Source of the DNA: UBA4064 sp050179135
GTDB lineage: Bacteria > Desulfobacterota > Desulfobacteria > Desulfobacterales > Desulfatirhabdiaceae
DNA: 19,036 nt
Assembly: GCA_050179135.1 (NCBI GenBank)
Contig: JBFXFK010000094.1
Span: 1-19,036 of the forward strand
Direction of reading: 5' to 3'
Shown here: piece after piece, positions 5,749 through 14,346 of the stretch
How positions within the stretch are numbered: position 1 is the stretch's first letter
Layout of the letters: each line of letters begins with the position of its first letter
Translations under genes and position numbers: made by a program
Notes under the pieces: generated by a model
What the model saw: only the letters and a program-made list of their open reading frames with translations
Told to the model about the DNA's origin: nothing
The model's database searches: none

Positions 5749-8700
5749 CTATTGAATTCCTGCAATTCGTTGCAGTATATAAATACTCTCTGCCAGGCCA
5801 ATTTTGCCGTCACCGTTCACATCGGCTTTAGTCTTTGCCTCCAGATCCAATTCCGGACTCAATCCAGCCAGAATCTGATAACATAAAATGGCATCAGTCA
5901 AATCTACATACAAATCCCCATTGATATTACCCTTGTCTTCATTTTCAACGGCAGCTTCAACAAGAACCAGTCCTTCATCTGTAACAACCGGAACATTACC
6001 TTCATTCAATTCTGCCCGCTGGCAGGACACTACACTGAAAGTGCCCAGTTCACCCGTTGCAGTAACAGCCATGTTGATCAACGTGCCATTTTCAGTTACC
6101 GGATCACCGCCTCCCGCAATTGCTATTTTTGCAAGGCCGGGGGTATTTAGATTGCTGGCGACCATCCCGTCAGAAAACAGGGTTCCCATGCTGACCGATT
6201 CTATGGATATGACATCCGGGTCATAGGTAATCCACAAATCCGCTGCAATAAAGGATGCATTGGATAATTCGATATTCAGGGCAATATTGGAAGCGCCATT
6301 GGGAGCAATGCTGATATCCGGAAAAGAGAGTGTGGCGCTGCCGGATGACAGCATTCCAGCGGCATCTTTATTATCCTGTGCTGCAAATACTGCCGGCGTG
6401 TTTTTCCAGTTGCCGGATACATCCCCGATATACACAGCCTTGAAGTTCTGACTGGTCTGATTGGCTGACAACGGATTGTAGACATAATTGACCGGATCAA
6501 ACTCCCATATCGTATAGTTACCGGGAAAAGGCAGTTCAATTAATCCGACGGCCCGCTGCAAAACATAAAAAGCATCCATCGATGTGATATAGCCTGTCTT
6601 GTTTACATCTGCTGCCAGTAACTCATATTTGTCTGTCAGGGGCAAACGATTATTGGCGTGACGCAGTATCAGTGATGCATCATAAGCAGATATGCCTTCA
6701 TCCTTGTTTGTTTTTGACGGCGTCAGCGTGTAGTTTCCAGCCTGTATCCTGTCAACTTTGTAGGTTCCGTCTATGGTACTGGTTCCAGTATATGGCCCGT
6801 TACCCCCTGTGGCGGTAACTTCCGTATCCGGCACCACTGAACCCGTCTTCCAAAACTGCACAGTACCCGAAATGGAATACAGCGTCTCAACTGTAAACAG
6901 TCCATGATCCAGATCCACGTCTATTGCACCATCATTCAGCTTGACATCAGTGAATGTGAGTGGGGTCGTTTCCCCCAAACCGCCAATGACATCAAAATCA
7001 ACAAGGGCAAGGGTGCCTGAGCTGCTGACAGAAGCTCCCGGACTGCCCATGGCAAGCCGGACAGTTCCGGGAGTCGACAGGTTGGCGTCAAAATACCACT
7101 CCGAAATCATGTCTCCCCTTTGGGCATCCCGGATAGTGAGAACAGTCGGATCATAGGTAATGGTAACATCCGCCGCAACCAGTCCCTGAACATTGCTCAG
7201 TGTCACAGGTATCTGTATGTTGTCTGCAGCAACGGCATCGTCCGGCATGCGGATCAGGGTCTGAGCACCTTTATAGGTAAAACTTTTGGCCAATACAGCG
7301 GTTTTTCCATCCGGATTGGTCGCAACGATATCCACAATTTCGGGGTAGTCATGAGAAGGGTTCGTGCAGGTCAATTCTGTGTCATCGATCCGGTTTACAG
7401 CAGTACATGCATTACCCCCAATGCTGACAGTGATACCGGGCAGAAAATTTTCCCCGGTCAGGGTAATGAAAGTTCCACCATACAAAGGTCCTGAATTTGG
7501 AGTTACACTTGTCAGTTTGACCTGATATGATGGATCCAGAAACGTATATGTGGCAACAGCGGTGCTGCTCCATTCGGTCGCACTGATGTATGCTTTGGCC
7601 TTGATTGTTGTGGTGCTGGTTAGTGTCAGAGGGGAAACATAGATTGTAGATGTCTCTGTCGGTTCGGAGTTATCCGTGGTGTAACGGATGGTTGCACCGG
7701 GTGTGCTGCACGACAGGGTGACCGTTGTTGATGCTGAATAGTAACCAGGATCGGGCGAAAAAGTGGGGGCATCTACAATAGCACCGCCTGGCCCTATTGT
7801 GAAAAACTCGCTAAACGAACCCCTGTCGCCGAATAAATAATCATCAGGGACTATTTGGAACGAACAGTTGACAAGAGGTACATCATCTTCATAACCTGGT
7901 GGCACATCTACAGTCCAGGTATAACTGCCTGTATTTGCAACTGGATTAACAATACCTACAGAAGCAAACCAGTAGTAAAGATATCCTCCATCGATGGATA
8001 AATAAATATTCACGTTTCCCTTAATGCCACTAGTATCCCATCGGATGGTTTTCTGGGTCCCGATACTCCAGACATCACCCACTGCGGGTGACGTGATGAA
8101 CAGATTGCCCGATTTCTGAATCTGACCACCCCGGACCGCCCGAACATTCATTGTATAGTCTTTGCTGCCAAATCCATCCAGCCCATATAAATAATTCATC
8201 AGCCATGCCTGGGGTGTTCCCACATAAGTTGTGGAAGACCAGTACCAGGATGCAGAGCTGCCCGGGAAAACATTCATGTCAATAGCCGGATCATACTTTC
8301 CGTAATCCACAATGGATTTCAATTCATGAATGTTGGGTAATCGCCAGTCCGTAAATCCGCCTAAAGTGAGTGTCTCACTGTAGTTCAAGGCAGCATCCCA
8401 GGTTTTTCCCTTGGCGGTCTCTTTTTGCCACATCAACCCGGTATTGACATCGGTGACCGTTCCATCACCGTTATCCACCATGTTGACCGGCTTTACAGCC
8501 TGTCCACTTCTAACCGCCCTGACAAACATGGGTTTGTTTTTGAAACTGTTACCCGCGTTTCCCTTGGAAAAATGTACTGTCCAAGCCACGGCTGAATCAC
8601 TGCTGGCAGTGGTGGATGTCCAATAAGCCGAATTTTTGGTATTCACAAAATAATTGCGGTCTATCGACGGATCCACCTGACTTCTGTTGACCATGTAGCT

Positions 8701-9168
8701 CAATTCATTAACGGTAGGCAGCCGCCAATCCGAATAGCTGCCAAACTTGGAATCGTTCAATGATTTTAAAAAGTCTTCCGTGTCCGTTCCAACACCGGAT
8801 GTACCCGCATTTCCGCCGTTTGTTGCTGCATTACTGTCATACCAGGTGTATGTGTTATCTGCGTCATGGACTGATCCGTCATCGGTCTTGTTTTCCCAAA
8901 TCAGGCCGGTCGTGGTGTCCAGAATCATGGCCCAGGAAGTGGCTGAATCAGGCAAGCCCTGACCATTCTGGTCCAGTTTGGCATAAGATGGCGCATGAAT
9001 CAGATAATATCCATCCTGGCCGGATGACAAGCAGTTTTCCAGCGCATTGCCGTCACTATCATAGCAGTCAGTCTGTCCGGTATCAGGAACAGGCGAGGCA
9101 AGAGCATGCGATGCAAAGAACGATACCAAAATACAAATACAAATCCACGTTGATATTTTTCTTTTCAC
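5749..9168 (-). CDS. Secreted mosaic Lcl/DUF1566-cohesin-dockerin protein (1139 aa)
   Basis: Large exported protein with a signal peptide (MKRKISTWICICILVSFFAS, cleavage near HALA). Domains in order: two Lcl/DUF1566 domains (about 78-221 and 232-346; DWRLPTVNEL, DWRLPNIHEL, YWSSTT); an Ig-like domain (355-452); a chitobiase/Fn3-associated repeat (467-543, TPGATIRYTTDNSEP); an IPT/TIG domain (552-633, ITLTGENFLPG); cohesin 1 (640-760, VAADVTITYDPTVLTIRDAQ); a carboxypeptidase-regulatory-like fold fused to a dockerin (765-876, ADVNKTGYITSMDA); cohesin 2 (945-1072, IAADLWITYDPDVISIESVS); and a terminal dockerin (1078-1139, INGDLYVDLTDA and DVNGDGKIGLAE). The start is a GTG with AAAGGA seven bases upstream. 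An in-frame ATG at 9240 has no Shine-Dalgarno sequence and would bury the signal peptide. With both cohesins and dockerins it could bridge itself and neighbouring dockerin proteins. No enzyme domain is visible. Confidence 0.9.
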   Translation of the reverse strand: MKRKISTWICICILVSFFASHALASPVPDTGQTDCYDSDGNALENCLSSGQDGYYLIHAPSYAKLDQNGQGLPDSATSWAMILDTTTGLIWENKTDDGSVHDADNTYTWYDSNAATNGGNAGTSGVGTDTEDFLKSLNDSKFGSYSDWRLPTVNELSYMVNRSQVDPSIDRNYFVNTKNSAYWTSTTASSDSAVAWTVHFSKGNAGNSFKNKPMFVRAVRSGQAVKPVNMVDNGDGTVTDVNTGLMWQKETAKGKTWDAALNYSETLTLGGFTDWRLPNIHELKSIVDYGKYDPAIDMNVFPGSSASWYWSSTTYVGTPQAWLMNYLYGLDGFGSKDYTMNVRAVRGGQIQKSGNLFITSPAVGDVWSIGTQKTIRWDTSGIKGNVNIYLSIDGGYLYYWFASVGIVNPVANTGSYTWTVDVPPGYEDDVPLVNCSFQIVPDDYLFGDRGSFSEFFTIGPGGAIVDAPTFSPDPGYYSASTTVTLSCSTPGATIRYTTDNSEPTETSTIYVSPLTLTSTTTIKAKAYISATEWSSTAVATYTFLDPSYQVKLTSVTPNSGPLYGGTFITLTGENFLPGITVSIGGNACTAVNRIDDTELTCTNPSHDYPEIVDIVATNPDGKTAVLAKSFTYKGAQTLIRMPDDAVAADNIQIPVTLSNVQGLVAADVTITYDPTVLTIRDAQRGDMISEWYFDANLSTPGTVRLAMGSPGASVSSSGTLALVDFDVIGGLGETTPLTFTDVKLNDGAIDVDLDHGLFTVETLYSISGTVQFWKTGSVVPDTEVTATGGNGPYTGTSTIDGTYKVDRIQAGNYTLTPSKTNKDEGISAYDASLILRHANNRLPLTDKYELLAADVNKTGYITSMDAFYVLQRAVGLIELPFPGNYTIWEFDPVNYVYNPLSANQTSQNFKAVYIGDVSGNWKNTPAVFAAQDNKDAAGMLSSGSATLSFPDISIAPNGASNIALNIELSNASFIAADLWITYDPDVISIESVSMGTLFSDGMVASNLNTPGLAKIAIAGGGDPVTENGTLINMAVTATGELGTFSVVSCQRAELNEGNVPVVTDEGLVLVEAAVENEDKGNINGDLYVDLTDAILCYQILAGLSPELDLEAKTKADVNGDGKIGLAESIYILQRIAGIQ

Positions 9169-9175
9169 ATCAGAT

Positions 9176-9181
9176 TCCTTT
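9176..9181 (-). promoter_or_regulatory. Shine-Dalgarno sequence deciding a GTG start
   Basis: AAAGGA on the minus strand, seven bases from the GTG at 9166-9168. It supports this start over the ATG at 9240. Confidence 0.75.
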
Positions 9182-9320
9182 ATTTTGATGGTCCAAGCCG
9201 GAGTTTCTGGAACAATGTTCTGGTTAAAAAACAATAGCATTTTCGAATATTTTTCAAAAACAGCAGAAAAACAGTTATATTTGTCTTGTATATCCAGACA
9301 GGTAATACATCCTGAATCTT

Positions 9321-9360
9321 CATTCTACAAACAGGACGCTCCTATGGAGCTTGATGGTAA
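9321..9360 (+). repeat. Family A palindromic repeat, fifth copy
   Basis: CATTCTACAAACAGGACGCT followed by CCTATGGAGCTTGATGG matches the units at 2009-2166. It lies in the 392-bp gap between the nine-repeat Big_1 gene and the 1139-aa gene. The rest of that gap holds a family C remnant (about 9358-9395) and the family B palindrome. I see no open reading frame worth calling and no convincing promoter there. Confidence 0.75.
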
Positions 9361-9395
9361 ACGTTCATGAATCATTCCGAGAGCTTCACCCGCCG
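9358..9395 (-). repeat. Family C intergenic repeat, inverted copy
   Basis: On the minus strand GGGTGAAGCT, CTCGGAATGATTCATGAACG matches the tail of the copies at 2181 and 3375 (GGGTGAACGTCC, AGGAATGATTCATGAATACC). The upstream hairpin arm is lost. Confidence 0.45.
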
Positions 9396-9415
9396 GTGAT
9401 AAAAATGAACCGGAC

Positions 9416-9491
9416 ATCGTAGCCCGGGTTTCCATACCCGGGGATCGGAATTTACCGCTTTATTCCCGGGTTTGGAAACCCGGGCTACGAT
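9416..9491. repeat. 76-bp near-perfect palindrome (family B), possible terminator or cruciform
   Basis: The outer arms ATCGTAGCCCGGGTTTCCA (9416-9434) and TGGAAACCCGGGCTACGAT (9473-9491) are exact 19-bp reverse complements. The inner arms ACCCGGG (9436-9442) and CCCGGGT (9465-9471) extend the stem across one T-T mismatch to about 27 bp, around a 22-nt loop. It lies 69 bp past the stop of the nine-repeat Big_1 gene. A degenerate copy is at 3464-3537. No T-run follows on either strand, so it is more likely a dispersed palindromic repeat than a classical terminator. Confidence 0.85.
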
Positions 9492-9560
9492 GCATTTTCA
9501 CGGTAAACAGCCTAAAATATCCCCTTTTTAAGCCCTCAATCAGAAATCTTCAATAAGGCT

Positions 9561-12500
9561 CTAAGGTGATACATATATCTCAACCGAATCATAAAAAAGC
9601 GGCGAATCCGGAATTCCATTCGGGTTGATATCCACGCCAAAATAAAATACATGATTACCAGGATACAGATATTGGTAAAAAATATCCGCTGTAGGCAAAT
9701 TAATTACCGGATATTGCGCCAGGGAATAAATTCCGGGCAACCATCCATAAAAGGTTAGTGAATAATATCCATAAGGAGAGCTGTATATCACCCACCAGTC
9801 GGCAAGAAGTCCATTCTGTTCTCCCGCCTCCATGCTGACTGTTATGGAAACCGGTGTGGCGGATGTAACCGTAATGGCGCCATCCAGACCATTGGCCCTA
9901 ATGTCCGGCTTGCACTGGGGAATCAGTGTTTGATATGCGGAAATATAGTAGGAGCTGGACAGATAATGATCGACACTCGGCTGTCTGGGACAATACACAA
10001 CAATGTAATAGGTCCCGGGGCTCTGAACGCCTGTCTCCCAGATGCCGTTGTCAAATGTGCAATCGATGTTCTGATAGGACATGAGCACATTGTTTTGCGT
10101 ATCCCGGACATCGATGCGATAGGTTCCGACTGTTGTTGTGCCGTCGCAGCCGGCGCCTTCCGGAATGGCCGTAGTGATAAAATTGAGGCTGATAACACCG
10201 CTTTGTGTCGATGTATAAACATACCAGTCCGTATCATACGGCGATGCCAACTGGGCGTGATACGCATCACCAAAAATGATCCTGTCTGCCTCGGCCATTT
10301 CGTTGTTTGGTTCAGTTTCGTACTGCATTTTTACAATCCTGATAATGATGGACTGCGTAATGCCGGAAGATGTGCATGTGACTGTTTCCAGTCCGGATAT
10401 TGTGCCTGCAATAAGGGAAACGCTGACCAGACCGGAATCATTCGGGGTAGATACGGTGATAGTGGTCTTGCCATTGCTGAACTTGGCCAATCCCATTATT
10501 GCAGTAAACGTGACCGATGTACCTTTTGCCACTGGCTGGCCCTGGCTGTCAATCAGATATGCCGTAATCAAAGTCATGCTGTAACCATCTGCAAACAGTG
10601 TTGACGGATCTGCCGTCAATATTATGGATGCAGTCGGCAAATTGCCAATCTGAATACCGGTAATCTGCGTAACACCGTTTGACGAACATACAATACTGGC
10701 AATACCGGATGTCGTGCCAGATATTAGAGAAACAGAAGCCGTACCATTGCCACCTTCGATTGTTACCGTGATACTGGTGCTGTTGTTGCTGAAATGCCCC
10801 AAAGTGGTTGTAAAATGGACTTCTGTACCATCACCGACCGGATTACCGCCACTGTCTTGCAATGTAGCTGTAACTACTGCGGAGCTGTAACCATCTGCTG
10901 GAATTTTGTCCGGGGACACGGTTAGATAAATCATCGCAACCGGCTTCAACGATCCACTACCCATCTGAACAACAATGGCCTGGGATACCCCGCCAGCAAT
11001 GCAAACGACTGTTGCATTTCCCGGTTTTGTGCCTGCCAGTAATGAAACCTGAATTTTGCCAGTATCATTTACAATAGAAGAGGAAATACTGGTTGAGCTG
11101 TTGCTGAAAGTACCCAGTGTTGTGGTAAATTTGACACTGGTACCCTTGGCAACCGGCAACCCACTGGAATTGGTCAAAACAGCAGTTATGAGTGATGAAC
11201 TGTAGCCATCCGCCGGCAATTCCTCCGGACTTGCGGTCAGTACAATTCCGGCAACCGGATCGGCAGTCCCGTCACCAATCTGTACACTGACTGACTGGGA
11301 TACCCCACCGGAAGAACAGACAACGGTGGCAATTCCAGACGTTTTTACAGAAATGAGCGAAACACTGACACTTCCTTGTCCATTGCTGACTGTTACAGAG
11401 ATGGTGGTCGTGTTGTTGCTGAATAGTCCCAATGTGGTTGTAAACGTAACAGACGTTCCATTCAGGGCTGGACTTCCCCCGCCATCGACCAGAACAGCTT
11501 TTATCAGGGATGAACTAAGTCCGTCAGCGGGAATTTTGGTTGGGTTGGCTGCAAGTGTAATGCCAGCAACCTGTGGTGTCAGGGTGTTGCCAATTTCCAC
11601 ACTGATGGCCTGGGTCACACCGCTTGAGGAACACACCACAGTTGCGATGCCGGAAACCGTGCCACTCATCAGCGAGACTTTGACACTTCCTGCACCATTA
11701 CTGACAATTTCAGCAATGGTCGTCAGTCCGTTGCTGAATTTACCCAGGGTGGTGGAAAAAGATATGGCTGCGCCGTTGGCAATTGGGGTGCCGCCATTGT
11801 CGGTCACAGTTGCCGTGATGATGGATGAGCTTTTTCCGTCTGCTGGAATCTGTTCCGGGTCGGCAGTCAGCTTGATGGTGGCTGCAGGCTTATCACCAAT
11901 TTCCACTTTGATGGCCTGCGTGACACTACCACTTTTGCAGGAAACCAGGGCAGTGCCGGATGCCGTTCCGGCTATCAGTGAAACAGACACATTTTCACTT
12001 GTATTGATCCAATCTCCTATAGTCGTTATAACTTCTATCTTTTTTGAACCATTTGAAAATGTGCCCAATGTTGTTTCAAAGGTTACAGGTATTCCAGCTC
12101 CAATCAGAACATTATTGGTATCGACAATTCGGGCGCCAATCGCCGATGAACTGATTCCATCCGCAGGTATCTTGCCTGGTGTTGCAGACAATGTTATGCC
12201 TCCAATACTCGAACCGATACCGATGGAAATAGTCTGTGATATGCCGGATGATGTACAGACAACATCCGCAATGTCATTTGTGGTCGCGGCTATCAGCGAA
12301 ACCTTGATAATGCCGCTGCTGTCACTGGTTGATACGGAAATAGTTTGGAGCGTATTGCTGAACGTACCGTGCGTCGTGGTAAAGGTTGCTGATGTACCCA
12401 CAGCCACCGGCGACCCTTTCGAATCCTTCAAGGTTGCCGTTATAAGCGATGAACTAACCCCATCAGCCGGAATAAACAGGGGATCTGCGGCAAGAGCAAT

Positions 12501-13211
12501 GGATGCAACAGACAGATCGCCCATTGCAACTGTCACATTTTGGGATGCCTCACTGGTTGAACAGGTGACAGTGGCCAAACCGGTAGTGGTGTCTGCAATC
12601 AACGAAACAACAACTGATGATGTTGATGCTGTTGAAGCCAGTGTAATTTGTGTTATGGTTTGCAGGCCGTTTTGAAATTTTCCCTTATCAGTAGTGAATG
12701 TTACTTCTGTACCTGCCGGAACAGATGAAAGGTTGCTGCCTGTCAAAACTGCGGTGATGGTGGTTGAACTGCTGCCATCAGCCGGTATCCAGGTTGGATT
12801 GGCAGTCAGTTTGATGGTAGCGGCAGATTCAAAAATTACGGCAATGTACTGAATTACGCCATCTGCAGTACATGTCACCTGAGCAATACCGGAATCGCCC
12901 AAAATACTTATCAAAGAGACAACAACTATACCTGTTGTACCGCCTGCATTGAGCTCCGAATAGCTTTGGAGGCCATTTTTAAAAACACCCCGGTCAGTTG
13001 TAAACGTTACAGTGGTTCCAGTAGGAATCAGCCCATTTCGATCCGTCAATGTAGCTGTTATCGCCACAGAATGTTCACCATCTGCCGGAACGGAAATCGG
13101 GTCCGCTGTCAATACAATCTTGGCGACCGGGTCTGCCCAGACATCAGTCGATAAAAAAAACAGCAGCGACAATAAAAGCAGGCAGGAAATTCCAATTTTT
13201 GCTCTCATCAT
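9561..13211 (-). CDS. Secreted Ig-repeat (Big_1/invasin-like) protein with PPC domain (1216 aa)
   Basis: Exported fibre-like protein. The signal peptide is MRAKIGISCLLLLSLLFFLS with cleavage near DVWA. Nine tandem Big_1-type Ig repeats begin at about residues 30, 131, 236, 337, 444, 549, 654, 759 and 861. Each opens with a xIxLTAxPxxIPADGxSSS motif and contains VTFTTTLGxFSN and a late Cys in TVxC. A bacterial pre-peptidase C-terminal domain follows (about 964-1095, ETEPNNEMAEADRI, DTDWYVYT). A C-terminal beta domain (about 1100-1216, ADWWVIYSSPYG, GNHVFYFGVDINPNG, YDSVEI) is of a type I associate with secreted proteins of this lineage. No membrane anchor, beta-barrel or sorting motif is visible. 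The start is an ATGATG pair behind GGAGG; the second ATG (13208) has the better spacing. It begins 20 bp after the Big_1 lipoprotein gene, so the two are probably co-transcribed. Adhesin or stalk function is inferred. Confidence 0.9.
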   Translation of the reverse strand: MMRAKIGISCLLLLSLLFFLSTDVWADPVAKIVLTADPISVPADGEHSVAITATLTDRNGLIPTGTTVTFTTDRGVFKNGLQSYSELNAGGTTGIVVVSLISILGDSGIAQVTCTADGVIQYIAVIFESAATIKLTANPTWIPADGSSSTTITAVLTGSNLSSVPAGTEVTFTTDKGKFQNGLQTITQITLASTASTSSVVVSLIADTTTGLATVTCSTSEASQNVTVAMGDLSVASIALAADPLFIPADGVSSSLITATLKDSKGSPVAVGTSATFTTTHGTFSNTLQTISVSTSDSSGIIKVSLIAATTNDIADVVCTSSGISQTISIGIGSSIGGITLSATPGKIPADGISSSAIGARIVDTNNVLIGAGIPVTFETTLGTFSNGSKKIEVITTIGDWINTSENVSVSLIAGTASGTALVSCKSGSVTQAIKVEIGDKPAATIKLTADPEQIPADGKSSSIITATVTDNGGTPIANGAAISFSTTLGKFSNGLTTIAEIVSNGAGSVKVSLMSGTVSGIATVVCSSSGVTQAISVEIGNTLTPQVAGITLAANPTKIPADGLSSSLIKAVLVDGGGSPALNGTSVTFTTTLGLFSNNTTTISVTVSNGQGSVSVSLISVKTSGIATVVCSSGGVSQSVSVQIGDGTADPVAGIVLTASPEELPADGYSSSLITAVLTNSSGLPVAKGTSVKFTTTLGTFSNSSTSISSSIVNDTGKIQVSLLAGTKPGNATVVCIAGGVSQAIVVQMGSGSLKPVAMIYLTVSPDKIPADGYSSAVVTATLQDSGGNPVGDGTEVHFTTTLGHFSNNSTSITVTIEGGNGTASVSLISGTTSGIASIVCSSNGVTQITGIQIGNLPTASIILTADPSTLFADGYSMTLITAYLIDSQGQPVAKGTSVTFTAIMGLAKFSNGKTTITVSTPNDSGLVSVSLIAGTISGLETVTCTSSGITQSIIIRIVKMQYETEPNNEMAEADRIIFGDAYHAQLASPYDTDWYVYTSTQSGVISLNFITTAIPEGAGCDGTTTVGTYRIDVRDTQNNVLMSYQNIDCTFDNGIWETGVQSPGTYYIVVYCPRQPSVDHYLSSSYYISAYQTLIPQCKPDIRANGLDGAITVTSATPVSITVSMEAGEQNGLLADWWVIYSSPYGYYSLTFYGWLPGIYSLAQYPVINLPTADIFYQYLYPGNHVFYFGVDINPNGIPDSPLFYDSVEIYVSP
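10326..13130 (-). repeat. Nine tandem Big_1-coding repeats, period about 305-320 bp
   Basis: The units encode Ig domains of about 101-107 residues that share the PADG, TTLG-x-FSN and C-S-S-x-G-V-T/S-Q motifs. Middle units (repeats 5-8) are more alike than the first two and the last, as expected if the array grew by internal duplication. The ninth has lost the Ile-Pro before ADG (LFADG). Confidence 0.85.
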
Positions 13212-13231
13212 TCCCCTCCATGACAGTCCGG

Positions 13232-14263
13232 CTAAAATGAACTGAACTCGATGTAAATACTACTGGATACACTACCGGACGTCGCTGTTACCCGGGCACT
13301 GCCCGGTGCAGTACCTGCAAACAGGGTTGCCTGCGCCGTGCCGTTTTGACTGGATGTATAGGCGATGATGCTGGTCTGGTTGTTTGAAAATTTTCCCAGA
13401 TTTGTGGAAAATGTTACCGGTGTACCCATCAAGACCGCCATCCCGTTTTTATCTGTCAACAGAGCGGTAATAACAGAGGAACTCATTCCGTCCGCCATAA
13501 TTGTAAGCGGGCTGGCCGTCAAGGAAATCTGGGCGACCGTTCCGGGCTGCGGATCAAGGTCGGTTGTAAACTCCACAAAAATAATGGCCTTGACCGATCC
13601 GACCATGGCGGTAATTTGAGCTGTTCCAACAGATTTACTGGAAAAAAGCGTTACGGTTGCCTGTCCACTGGAATCGGTTACGGTCGAGTACCCGCGACTG
13701 CCGTTGGCAAATGTACCCAATGAGGTTGTAAATTCAATGGATGATCCAACCTTGGCCCTTCCCAGATTGTCTGTTACGGTGGCGGTGATTGGTGTGGAAT
13801 CGATACCATCCGCAACCAAAGACGTTTTGGCTGCTTCCAGCCTGACGGTATTGGAACTGGCATTTCCAAAATACACTTCTATCATGTTTGATGCACCACC
13901 GGCAGAGCAGGTGACCTGTGCCGTTCCCTCTGTTGTGGCGGAAATCAGGGTCACGGTCAGCGTGCCGGTTGTATTGCCTGTTGTTGCGGTATAGACCGTG
14001 CTGTTATTGCTGAATTTGCCCAGCGTCGTTTTGAAGGTTACCTGGGTTCCGATTGCAATTGGCACACCACCGGTTGTTGTAATGGTTGCCGTAATGACAG
14101 AAGAACTTTTCCCATCCGCCGGAATGGCGGTTGGCGATGCAGACAGTGAAATACCTCCGCCGACATCATCCAGTCCACCGGATGATCCGCATCCATAGCC
14201 CGAAATACCCAAAAGTAACAACACGCCAACCCAAATTGTCGATTTGATCCAGTTTGCTTTCAT
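13232..14263 (-). CDS. Probable lipoprotein with three Big_1 Ig-like repeats (343 aa)
   Basis: The N-terminus MKANWIKSTIWVGVLLLLGI is a signal sequence ending in SGYGCGSSGG. Cys25 is a plausible lipidation site, although Tyr and Gly before it make a poor lipobox, so simple secretion is also possible. Three Big_1-type domains follow at about residues 38-133, 139-233 and 245-343 (SPTAIPADGKSSSVITATIT, TTLGKFSN, and so on). They are homologous to the nine repeats of the next gene. The ATG at 14263 has AAGGGA four bases upstream; the alternative TTG at 14299 lacks such a site and would place twelve residues before the signal. It lies 83 bp after pilQ and is the first of the cargo genes. A role as an outer-membrane partner or anchor for the longer Ig protein is possible but not shown. 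Confidence 0.85.
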   Translation of the reverse strand: MKANWIKSTIWVGVLLLLGISGYGCGSSGGLDDVGGGISLSASPTAIPADGKSSSVITATITTTGGVPIAIGTQVTFKTTLGKFSNNSTVYTATTGNTTGTLTVTLISATTEGTAQVTCSAGGASNMIEVYFGNASSNTVRLEAAKTSLVADGIDSTPITATVTDNLGRAKVGSSIEFTTSLGTFANGSRGYSTVTDSSGQATVTLFSSKSVGTAQITAMVGSVKAIIFVEFTTDLDPQPGTVAQISLTASPLTIMADGMSSSVITALLTDKNGMAVLMGTPVTFSTNLGKFSNNQTSIIAYTSSQNGTAQATLFAGTAPGSARVTATSGSVSSSIYIEFSSF

Positions 14264-14267
14264 GATA

Positions 14268-14273
14268 TCCCTT
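14268..14273 (-). promoter_or_regulatory. Shine-Dalgarno sequence deciding the Big_1 lipoprotein start
   Basis: AAGGGA on the minus strand, four bases before the ATG at 14261-14263. The 83-bp spacer to pilQ is AT-rich and contains a TTGACA, but I found no well-spaced -10 partner. Confidence 0.65.
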
Positions 14274-14346
14274 GAAAATTTGATGAAATGATATGTCAAC
14301 GATTCACGTCGTTTAAAATTTTATTTTTCATTTATGACTGAATATA

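Noticed and set aside
3591..9168. Diversity-generating retroelement acting on the Lcl/lectin-like domains
   Set aside because: C-type-lectin-like folds are typical targets, but I found no reverse transcriptase, template repeat or adenine-biased variable repeat in the window.
9930..10604. A 224-codon plus-strand frame opposite the end of the nine-repeat gene
   Set aside because: It overlaps the PPC and C-terminal domains of the real gene, and its peptide has no family resemblance.
11326..12675. A 449-codon open frame on the plus strand opposite the Big_1 repeats
   Set aside because: It is antisense to a well-supported repeat protein. Its repeating composition mirrors the Ig repeats, and it has no convincing ribosome site or recognisable domain.
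14264..14346. Promoter for the Big_1 lipoprotein gene around a TTGACA
   Set aside because: No well-placed -10 hexamer follows at 16-18 bp, so I do not call it.
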